Positions 1-5,344 of a DNA stretch of 5,694 nt are shown here, piece by piece. Every line of letters begins with the position of its first letter. The first letter of the stretch is position 1. Below the pieces are notes generated by a model. The model saw only the letters and a program-made list of their open reading frames with translations. It ran no database searches and was not told the origin of the DNA. The stretch comes from Candidatus Bathyarchaeota archaeon UBA185 (GTDB taxonomy: Archaea > Thermoproteota > Bathyarchaeia > 40CM-2-53-6). The DNA is taken from NCBI GenBank assembly GCA_002495485.1, contig DAFH01000104.1, positions 1-5,694 of the forward strand, written 5' to 3'. Made by a program: the position numbers and the translations under genes.

Positions 1-2
1 CG

Positions 3-242
3 ATTCCAGATGATCCGGACCTGGCGCCTCTCGGATTCAAGCGATGGACCGTGCCTGCGGGAACCTACGTCTACGAGAAGATAATGAACTGGCAGAGCAA
101 GATTCCAATGATACCCTCAACGTTTCAGAAACTCGTCGAAGAGAACAGACCTGCCGTCGACTGGTCTCGACCCATGCTCGAATACTACCGGGGACTCGAC
201 GAGCTGAGAATAATGGTTCCAGTAGCGGAAGCAATCCGCTGA
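3..242 (+). CDS. C-terminal fragment of an unrecognised protein (5' partial)
   Basis: The reading frame is open from the left edge and stops at TGA 240-242, giving the last 79 residues of a protein that starts outside the window. The visible part begins IPDDPDLAPLGF and is a mixed-charge soluble sequence rich in Trp, Tyr and Pro, with short segments such as WTVPAGTYVYEK, DWSRPMLEYYRG and a C-terminal VPVAEAIR. It has no membrane segment, Cys cluster or repeat. A GTG at 51 could give a 63-residue protein, but the frame continues upstream with equally protein-like sequence, so I read it as a fragment. I do not recognise the family. It lies 177 bp upstream of the surface-protein gene and need not be related to the tail-like genes. 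Confidence refers to it being coding. Confidence 0.6.
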   Translation: MPDDPDLAPLGFKRWTVPAGTYVYEKIMNWQSKIPMIPSTFQKLVEENRPAVDWSRPMLEYYRGLDELRIMVPVAEAIR

Positions 243-310
243 TTCAACGTCTAAGATGCACTACTCTTTTCACAGGTGAGACTTAGTCAACAACAAGAAG
301 ATCCGTAACT

Positions 311-327
311 GGAAAAGCACATTATAC
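311..327 (+). promoter_or_regulatory. possible archaeal BRE/TATA-like element
   Basis: Within the 177-bp non-coding gap (243-419), a purine-rich GGAAAAG (311-317) is followed by CATTATAC (320-327), which resembles a weak BRE plus TATA box. If used, transcription would start near 350 and leave a leader of about 70 nt before the TTG start at 420. The TATA match is poor and similar strings occur by chance, so this is tentative. Nothing else is evident in the gap apart from a short T run near 265-268. Confidence 0.2.
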
Positions 328-419
328 CGGAGAGTTGTGTCACTATTTCGAAGGTGCGACAGGGCCACAAGTTCTAAGTACCATGGATTTCGGACTGCCG
401 ATCTTCAGGCAGATCCGCG

Positions 420-1499
420 TTGAAAGCGAAGCTCGTTATGCTGGCCACAATGTTTGTGGTCATAAGTTACGTTTCTGTAGGATTACCCGTAGTCATGGGT
501 GCAGTCTCTGGGACCTGGACCCAGAGTACCCAGGCGGACTGGCAGTCGGACACGTTGAACAATCTCGATGCTTCCACTTCTCCTGGTTACGTAACGATAG
601 CATCTGGAGGGGGACCCTCCCAGATGGGACTTCCTGTTTTCAACGGAACAGCCCCATGTTGCTATCCATTCCCATACACAATTATCGTCCCAGTTTCGGG
701 AACGGCCGCTCCCGTTTCGGGGCAAGTCTTCGCGTATCAATTCTATTCAGCAGCGACGCTTGGTCAGTTGAGGCTCAAGATTTTTCGAGATAATTCCACG
801 TCCTATACGCTTATCGGTCAGGGGCCGCGCGTTCCGATGAATAAGGGCTACAACTACTACAACCTGACCACTCCAATAAATGTACAAAGAGGAGATCTGC
901 TTGGGTTTTATTGGGACGGCCTTCTATCATCGATCCCAAATGGAAGTCCGGGCGATGAGTTGTACATAGGTCCCTTCGGTCTCACCGACATAAACGGAAC
1001 CACGAGCCATTCAGCTTGGTCATCCGGAGCATTCGACTGGCCCATTCAGGCGGATATCAGACCTACAGCTTCTGGGACTTTGTTGTCTACCATTAAGGAC
1101 ACGGGCGGCACAAGTACATGGGGCTCGATCAACTGGACCGCCACGGTACCGCACGGCACGTCTCTGTCGTTCAACACCAGATCTTCGAACGATTCTATTA
1201 CTTGGTCTCAGTGGTCGGGCAACTACACATCGAGTGGTGCAACAGTCAAGTCTCCGGGAGGGCGTTACATTCAGTACCAGGCTGTTCTAGGAGCGTCTGG
1301 CAACTCAACCCAGACACCTGCGCTCCACAGCGTCACGCTCAGCTATTCCACGACACCGCCTTCCGCGCCACCCGCTCCACCTTCATCGTCTCCCTCATTT
1401 CTTTCAACCTACTTGCCTTGGATAATCCTCGCGGCTGTCGTAGCAGGTTTCGCCGCTGCGGTCTTGCTCACCAAGCCCAAGGCTCCGAAGGCCGGATAG
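420..1499 (+). CDS. Secreted, C-terminally membrane-anchored beta-rich surface protein
   Basis: The 359-residue product has a signal peptide (about 1-28: basic KAK, hydrophobic core, ending VVMGA) and a C-terminal transmembrane helix (about 331-350) followed by a short Lys-rich tail, so it should be displayed outside the cell on a single anchor. Between them are an N-terminal beta-rich region (about 30-215), a second region (about 216-310) like the beta-sandwich modules of archaeal and bacterial secreted proteins (WTATVP, RSSNDSITWSQW, GGRYIQYQA, TPALHSVTLSY), and a Pro/Ser stalk (about 312-326). Nine N-X-S/T sequons are visible, fitting archaeal N-glycosylation. I chose TTG 420 because it supplies the basic n-region; ATG 438 is the alternative. 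No strong ribosome site precedes either. A role such as cell-surface or S-layer-associated binding is inference. No catalytic motif is seen. Confidence 0.8.
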   Translation: MKAKLVMLATMFVVISYVSVGLPVVMGAVSGTWTQSTQADWQSDTLNNLDASTSPGYVTIASGGGPSQMGLPVFNGTAPCCYPFPYTIIVPVSGTAAPVSGQVFAYQFYSAATLGQLRLKIFRDNSTSYTLIGQGPRVPMNKGYNYYNLTTPINVQRGDLLGFYWDGLLSSIPNGSPGDELYIGPFGLTDINGTTSHSAWSSGAFDWPIQADIRPTASGTLLSTIKDTGGTSTWGSINWTATVPHGTSLSFNTRSSNDSITWSQWSGNYTSSGATVKSPGGRYIQYQAVLGASGNSTQTPALHSVTLSYSTTPPSAPPAPPSSSPSFLSTYLPWIILAAVVAGFAAAVLLTKPKAPKAG

Positions 1500-1548
1500 C
1501 CACGGATAATAGCAGGAATACGATCTACCTATCAGGCGATCGACCAAA

Positions 1549-1554
1549 AGGTGG
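1549..1554 (+). promoter_or_regulatory. Shine-Dalgarno that points to an ACG start
   Basis: AGGTGG matches the anti-SD well and lies exactly 6 nt upstream of ACG 1561-1563, which is in frame with the zinc-ribbon gene. No ATG, GTG or TTG lies at a suitable distance in that frame; the first is GTG 1597, 42 nt downstream. The GTG at 1551, inside the motif, is in another frame and stops after five codons. Confidence 0.5.
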
Positions 1555-1560
1555 CAGTCT

Positions 1561-2247
1561 ACGGCTGACCTGAAAACCACTGGAATAGTATTCGCGGTGG
1601 GGGCAGGGTTGATGGCCGCTGGACTGTCGAACCTGCCTTTTGAACAAATCTTCCTCGCCATCGGTAGCGGAGTCGCTTCCTTCTCCTACGGCCTGGTCGT
1701 CCAAGACTGGCGCCAGAGAGGCCTGGAAACTGTGAAGGCTGGAACGCCCAGTCTTGCTCAGCCGAGCACAGGGCCGAGTCAAGCTCCATCATCGCCGGGC
1801 CAGGTTCCCTCAGAAGGAGGCAGGGTCGAGAAACCGAAGGGTCCTCCGCTAAAGAAACCGAGCGTCACTCTACCAAAGATAATCAGCGACCACCTTGTTC
1901 CAATCGCCCTCGTAGTTATCGGACTGCCTCTGACTGTGGTGGGACTGATTCTTGCAGGTCTGAATCCGTCGGTTGCGTTGGGCTATGGTATCTTCATACC
2001 CGGGATATTGCTGTTTGGAATTGGCGGCCTACTTCTATTCCTTCAGCTTAACCGAAAGCCTGTAGGCGCGAGGAGGTTCTGCATGCACTGCGGATTCCCG
2101 ATGATGACGACTGACTTTGAATGCAGCAGATGCCACCGCCAGCCCCCCTCGGGGATTGATACCAAGGCCTGTCCTAACTGCGGGTCCGTCATCCCTGCCG
2201 TGGCAAAGTTCTGCAAGGATTGCGGAGCGGGACAGCCAGCAAGCTAG
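1561..2247 (+). CDS. Membrane protein with two C-terminal zinc ribbons
   Basis: Counting from ACG 1561 the product is 228 residues and starts T/M-ADLKTTGIVFAVGAG. It has an N-terminal hydrophobic hairpin (about 4-22 and 27-47), a Pro/Ser/Gly-rich cytoplasmic-looking linker (about 60-100), a second hydrophobic pair (about 110-134 and 139-162), and two zinc ribbons: Cys174/177 with 188/191 and Cys204/207 with 218/221, all CxxC pairs. This zinc-ribbon-plus-membrane layout is common in archaea, where the function is mostly unknown; protein docking or regulation is a guess. The conventional start would be GTG 1597 (216 residues), but that cuts the first hydrophobic helix and has no ribosome site. 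Upstream codons are open back to a TAG at 1510. It follows the surface-protein gene by 61 bp and precedes the HEXXH gene by 30 bp, so co-transcription is plausible. Confidence 0.8.
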   Translation, partial: TADLKTTGIVFAVGAGLMAAGLSNLPFEQIFLAIGSGVASFSYGLVVQDWRQRGLETVKAGTPSLAQPSTGPSQAPSSPGQVPSEGGRVEKPKGPPLKKPSVTLPKIISDHLVPIALVVIGLPLTVVGLILAGLNPSVALGYGIFIPGILLFGIGGLLLFLQLNRKPVGARRFCMHCGFPMMTTDFECSRCHRQPPSGIDTKACPNCGSVIPAVAKFCKDCGAGQPAS

Positions 2248-2277
2248 AAAAAGCCCCTCAGATCTCAAAGGTTCAAC

Positions 2278-2913
2278 ATGGCCGTTCCCTGGATCAGCAA
2301 GGTAAGATCGACCAAAGCGCTGACGATCCAGCTCTACAACAAGGGCTCGGTTAGCGCCGGAATTGCGTCATCATATTCCGACGCCGTAAGTATGTTCAAC
2401 TCACAATACGGGTCTAGCAAGGTTTGCGTCCAGTTCAAGGATCAGGCGCCCCAATCGTCACAAGACGCCGTGAACGTGAACGTGTACGGAATTGGTTTTC
2501 GTCCTGTTGATCGAGACATTAGCAATGGGGACGGGACTACTCAATCGTACCATTATGATGGAACGGGGGGCTTCGGGCGTACCGCCCAGATCACAATTCA
2601 AGAAGGCTCGGCGGACAAGATCTGCATCGCTCACATTTTTGTTCCCACAAACGTTGGTCTGACGACGCCGATCGATCTGGGGGTTCTCAAGTACCTGGTG
2701 TTCCACGAGCTCATCCATGCTTGTGGTCTGGAGAACAGTGAGCATACAAGCTCGGACATTTACACGGAACCACTCCCAGCTGGGGTTCCACAGAATGTTC
2801 CCAATCCACTACTTTCCCAGCAGACAGTTGACCGAGTCAAGCGGCTCTGGTGCGACCGTAGAGTCAGCCTGAACGTCGATTCTCGACCCCATCAAGACCA
2901 AGCAACAGCCTAA
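2278..2913 (+). CDS. Putative zinc metalloprotease (HEXXHXXG), candidate injected effector
   Basis: The 211-residue product has no signal peptide or membrane helix. Residues 143-156 read HELIHACGLENSEH: His143 and His147 would bind zinc and Glu144 would be the catalytic base, with the Gly150 of the metzincin HEXXHXXG signature. The usual third ligand (His or Asp at +10) is Asn153; His156, Asp160 or Glu164 could replace it. No Met follows, so a classical metzincin Met-turn is absent. The N-terminal 140 residues look like a mixed alpha/beta protease N-lobe, with strand-like RTAQITIQ (101-108) and IAHIFVP. ATG 2278 is preceded by AAAGGT with 5-nt spacing. It lies 81 bp upstream of the acidic Ig-like gene and two genes before PAAR. 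A soluble protease beside a PAAR gene suggests cargo, but a housekeeping or maturation role is possible. The protease call is fair; the effector role is inference. Confidence 0.75.
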   Translation: MAVPWISKVRSTKALTIQLYNKGSVSAGIASSYSDAVSMFNSQYGSSKVCVQFKDQAPQSSQDAVNVNVYGIGFRPVDRDISNGDGTTQSYHYDGTGGFGRTAQITIQEGSADKICIAHIFVPTNVGLTTPIDLGVLKYLVFHELIHACGLENSEHTSSDIYTEPLPAGVPQNVPNPLLSQQTVDRVKRLWCDRRVSLNVDSRPHQDQATA

Positions 2914-2994
2914 TACTCAGAAGCGTGGGCTCGATCGCAGCTACTTCTGCTTGAAAGAATTTTAGCCACGTCGATCTTCTGAACTGGGGGCCAG

Positions 2995-3420
2995 ATGGTT
3001 AGCCAGCAAAAATACGAGACGGATGCGTTCGAGAGCGCAGACAGCAAGTACGACATAACCGGAACGTTGAAGGATGAAGACGGGAATCCGCTCTCCCAAG
3101 TAGACCTCACAATAAAATGTGAGGACGACGGGTCCGAATACTCCGCAACAACAGATTCGGACGGAAATTTCCTGATCGAGAATGTAAACCCCGGAAAGTA
3201 TACTGTAACCGTGGATTCAGACGAATATGAGAAGACCAGCGAGGAGCATCAAGTGGGGCAGAGCGCGGATGAGGACTCAGATTCTGGAGATAAGGACTCG
3301 AGCAGTAACGATACTGGAGCATCATCCGAGTCGGATGATGGAGAATCTAGCGATGATTCCACGGGTGATGATGAGGATGATTCGAACGCTGAAGAGGAGT
3401 CTGACGATAGCGATTCGTAG
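2995..3420 (+). CDS. Carboxypeptidase-regulatory/CnaB-like domain protein with acidic Ser-Asp tail
   Basis: The 141-residue product has two parts. Residues 19-88 form a typical carboxypeptidase-regulatory-like (transthyretin/CnaB-type) beta sandwich: DITGTLKDEDGNPLSQVDLTI, then TDSDGNFLIENVNPGKYTVTV, the usual G-x-V-x-D-x-x-G-x-P and T-D-x-x-G-x-F-x-I-x-x-V-x-P-G-x-Y pattern. Residues 90-141 are low complexity, with 24 Asp/Glu and 16 Ser among 52 residues and a single Lys, probably disordered. There is no signal peptide, so it is not an ordinary secreted adhesin despite the Ser-Asp tail. ATG 2995 follows a GGGGG run with 4-nt spacing. It lies between the HEXXH gene and the PAAR gene (115 bp before it). 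It might be a structural accessory, a cargo adaptor or an effector chaperone; the sequence does not decide. Confidence 0.7.
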   Translation: MVSQQKYETDAFESADSKYDITGTLKDEDGNPLSQVDLTIKCEDDGSEYSATTDSDGNFLIENVNPGKYTVTVDSDEYEKTSEEHQVGQSADEDSDSGDKDSSSNDTGASSESDDGESSDDSTGDDEDDSNAEEESDDSDS

Positions 3421-3535
3421 TGAATCCAGCCAGGTCTTCCTCATGGTCGAGGGAACCAAATGGACGCGTCAGATATCAATCTAGGATAGGATTATCTGGT
3501 AAACAGAGCAATACCCGAACAGGGATCTGTGTTAG

Positions 3536-3934
3536 ATGGGAGCGCCTGCTGCAAAGATGGGCGATAAGGTTCAGGCAACGGACACCCACATCATCATGGT
3601 CCCTTCGCCTGGAGGCCCGGTTCCGACACCCACTCCACATCCCTTTGTCGGGACCATCATGTCAGGTACCAGCAATGACGTGATGATCGAGAACATGCCC
3701 GCGGCGACGGTGAACAGCGTTGCAATGAACATTCCACCACACGTTCCTTTGGGCCCTGGTCCTTTCATGACGCTTCCTTCCAATCAGGGGGTCGTCATCA
3801 TGGGAAGTTCCAGCGTCATGATCGATGGTCAGCCTGCCGCCCGGGCAGGTGACTCGGTGCGGACGTGCAATGATCCAGTCGATCTTCCGGTTGGCCAGAT
3901 AATCGCCAGTTCGACAGTTCTTATCGGTGGATAG
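3536..3934 (+). CDS. PAAR-domain spike-tip protein
   Basis: The 132-residue product is a single PAAR domain, with three PAAR-type repeats: PAAKMGD at residue 4, PAATVNS at 55 and PAARAGD at 100. Repeated strand motifs precede or follow them (NDVMIENM, SSVMIDGQ and a terminal STVLIGG). PAAR proteins form a sharp cone capping the VgrG/gp5-like spike of contractile tails, with one zinc bound by three His and one Cys; this protein has exactly His18, His35, His69 and Cys111 in suitable places. Its length is that of a stand-alone tip without an attached toxin domain. The GGPVPTPTPHPF stretch is the usual loop after the first repeat. ATG 3536 is preceded by a weak AGGGATC. It ends 33 bp from the convergent minus-strand tail genes. 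It corresponds to Afp10 of Afp-type particles; T6SS or phage use cannot be ruled out from this gene alone. Confidence 0.9.
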   Translation: MGAPAAKMGDKVQATDTHIIMVPSPGGPVPTPTPHPFVGTIMSGTSNDVMIENMPAATVNSVAMNIPPHVPLGPGPFMTLPSNQGVVIMGSSSVMIDGQPAARAGDSVRTCNDPVDLPVGQIIASSTVLIGG

Positions 3935-3953
3935 ATAATCGGCGTTACGTTTT

Positions 3954-3968
3954 GGACCCGAACGGTCC
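3954..3968. terminator. small hairpin in the convergent gap, possible bidirectional terminator
   Basis: GGACC (3954-3958) and GGTCC (3964-3968) can pair around a 5-nt loop, between the PAAR stop and the stop of the minus-strand terminator-like gene. On the + strand, TTTT (3950-3953) precedes it and a T6 run (3986-3991) follows, inside the last codons of the opposing gene. The stem is only 5 bp, so the U runs, which suffice in archaea, may matter more. Confidence 0.3.
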
Positions 3969-4681
3969 TAGGTCTGTTTCTCAGGTTTTTTCATGACTAT
4001 CTTCTCCATTCGAGTGTATGGTATCTTAACCTGCATGTCCGCTTCTGCAACACATTCAAGGCTCTTACAATACATCTCAGATGGTGTACCATTCTGGGCC
4101 GGCAAGTCCCTTCCTTGGACGAGGCGTAACTGTATCCCTTTGGCGGCGAGAGACTCTCTGGACAGAATTATCGCCGAGGCTACTTGGTTTGTGACCGCTC
4201 CTATCTCGGAAGGGTCTGACGCCCACACGTCGAGATCATAGACGAGTTTCAGCCTAAGCATCTTCGCCTCCCCCGCTCCCTTGCTGGATAGGAAACGCAC
4301 CACGATCTTTCGTCCCTTCTCGGCGGGAGTTGAAAGGGTGACTACGCCTGTGGTATAGTCGACTTTGAAGTGCGTCCCTTCCTCTCTGGCCCTACCTGGC
4401 GGATATTCGAGGGTGAGCTGGCTTCTCAACGGTCGGCCTGAGAGTTCGAACTGGGTCCGTCTGCCATCTCCGTCGAACTCGTCTTGGACGGATTCGCTTG
4501 ACTCGGGACCCGTTCCTCCGATACTCGTATCGGACGCTTGAAACGCCTTGTTCCAAACGTAGAGAGAGGGAGTCTTCTTGGGGGGCGTAGTGCTCTTCTG
4601 GATGACGATGTCTTTCTTGGGAATATTCGTAAGGTTATCTCTGAGCGCTTCAAGTATTGCCTCATCAACCTCAGGTAGCAT
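3968..4681 (-). CDS. Tail-terminator / DUF4255-like (Afp16/Pvc16-type) protein with inserted beta domain
   Basis: The 237-residue product seems to be two halves of one fold split by an insert. Residues 1-50 (LPEVDEAILEALRDNL, then TPSLYVWNKAFQ) resemble the start of DUF4255 proteins, which include the Afp16/Pvc16 cap proteins. Residues 140-227 (KLVYDLDVWASDPSEIGAV, a helix ending RESLAAKGIQL, then a strand-rich end) resemble tail-terminator/completion proteins. Residues 65-132 match a beta module common in phage structural proteins: DEFDGDGRRTQFELSGRPL, then DYTTGVVTLSTPAEKG and a V-V-R-F end. Tail terminators cap the tube and sheath. The start is well fixed: AGGTGA lies 6 nt upstream of ATG 4681 and carries the stop of the preceding gene, so translation is probably coupled. 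It is the last gene of the minus-strand operon. Family assignment is by remembered pattern only. Confidence 0.65.
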   Translation of the reverse strand: MLPEVDEAILEALRDNLTNIPKKDIVIQKSTTPPKKTPSLYVWNKAFQASDTSIGGTGPESSESVQDEFDGDGRRTQFELSGRPLRSQLTLEYPPGRAREEGTHFKVDYTTGVVTLSTPAEKGRKIVVRFLSSKGAGEAKMLRLKLVYDLDVWASDPSEIGAVTNQVASAIILSRESLAAKGIQLRLVQGRDLPAQNGTPSEMYCKSLECVAEADMQVKIPYTRMEKIVMKKPEKQT

Positions 4682-4687
4682 TCCCGC

Positions 4688-4693
4688 TCACCT
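4688..4693 (-). promoter_or_regulatory. Shine-Dalgarno overlapping the upstream stop codon
   Basis: On the minus strand AGGTGA lies 6 nt before ATG 4681-4679. Its last three bases are the TGA stop of the fibre-like gene. This fixes the start of the terminator-like gene and suggests re-initiation by ribosomes finishing the fibre-like gene. Confidence 0.75.
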
Positions 4694-5344
4694 AGCGAGA
4701 GGTTTGATCCGCGACCTGTAGTGGAGAACGTTCGCGATGCGTGGAGAACTCTCAGGCTTTGTCTTGACGAACGAGATGTGTCTGATCTCCTTGTCAGGGT
4801 TGGGGTTCTTGATCTCGTACTTGTACCAGATCCGCTCGTTTGGCGAGAGCAGGTATTCGATGTATGGATTGTCTTTTCCTTTGGTGGAGAGTTTTGTACA
4901 GTCGTGTATGTACAGTCCTCCGATGTTTGTGGCTGATCCGTCTATGTACTCGACATTGACGTCGACGAGCTTCGCGTTTCCTTTTTCAGCGCCGGCCCAG
5001 AAAGAGAAAGAGTCCACGAGGTCTGTGACTCCGAACCGGCAGATCGTCCCGGCCGTCTCCGGTGGCTCGCTCAGCCACTGTTTGCTGATCAGTCCCATGA
5101 CTCGTGTTCCATAGTTCATCGTCTCGCCGGGCACGATCTCGTTCAGAGGGTACGACCTTCCAACGGGGCTGTCGAGATTCACTAGGGTCACGCTCTCGAC
5201 CATGTTGTCCACGTATTCTTTGAGTTCCTGCAATCTCTTCTCGATCTTTTCGAGATCGGTGCGTATGTCTTCCTGGATCTTGTTCCACTCGTCTGATTTG
5301 ATAATCTCGCCCGGTCTCCGTGTTATCGGCTTGAAATCAGGCAT
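4688..5344 (-). CDS. Short tail-fibre-like structural protein with N-terminal coiled coil
   Basis: The 218-residue product begins with RRPGEIIKSDEWNKIQEDI (9-27), resembling a recurring N-terminal motif (RPG-x-I-x-x-S-x-x-WN-x-Q) that I recall from tail-fibre-like proteins of phage-tail-like systems. A heptad-like amphipathic stretch follows (about 22-50, EKIEKRLQELKEYVDNM), probably an oligomeric stalk. Residues 52-218 form one beta-rich domain with no Cys cluster, collagen repeat or catalytic motif (VDSFSFWAGAEKG, LYIHDCTKLSTKG, ERIWYKYEIKNPNPDKEI). It may be a receptor-binding or baseplate-attached fibre (the Afp13 position in an Afp-type order), but it is shorter than typical Afp13 fibres. 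ATG 5344 overlaps the preceding gene by 8 nt and has a near-perfect GGAGG site. Alternative: a minor baseplate or inner tail protein. Confidence 0.65.
   Translation of the reverse strand: MPDFKPITRRPGEIIKSDEWNKIQEDIRTDLEKIEKRLQELKEYVDNMVESVTLVNLDSPVGRSYPLNEIVPGETMNYGTRVMGLISKQWLSEPPETAGTICRFGVTDLVDSFSFWAGAEKGNAKLVDVNVEYIDGSATNIGGLYIHDCTKLSTKGKDNPYIEYLLSPNERIWYKYEIKNPNPDKEIRHISFVKTKPESSPRIANVLHYRSRIKPLAR

Noticed and set aside
243..419. Small gene or riboswitch in the first gap
   Set aside because: No frame with a credible start and ribosome site, and no conserved riboswitch-like core could be recognised.
335..793. Forward open frame of 152 codons
   Set aside because: It overlaps the surface-protein gene in another frame. 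Its translation is Cys/His/Arg/Trp-rich and has no domain-like pattern, whereas the other frame has a signal peptide, sequons and an anchor.
1118..1573. Forward open frame of 151 codons
   Set aside because: It shadows the end of the surface-protein gene and runs across its stop; composition is atypical and no motif is visible.
2995..3420. Ser-Asp repeat cell-wall adhesin
   Set aside because: There is no signal peptide, sorting motif or C-terminal anchor; the tail is irregular rather than a true SD dipeptide repeat.
3250..3420. Evidence for a halophile from the acidic tail
   Set aside because: The acidity is confined to one low-complexity tail; neighbouring proteins have ordinary charge with many Lys and Arg.
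3536..3934. Type VI secretion system
   Set aside because: PAAR alone fits T6SS, but no Tss membrane component is visible and the neighbouring DUF4255-like and fibre-like genes fit an extracellular tail-like particle better.
4737..5114. Forward open frame of 125 codons opposite the fibre-like gene
   Set aside because: It is antisense to a gene with a strong ribosome site and plausible protein sequence; no start signal and no recognisable domain.
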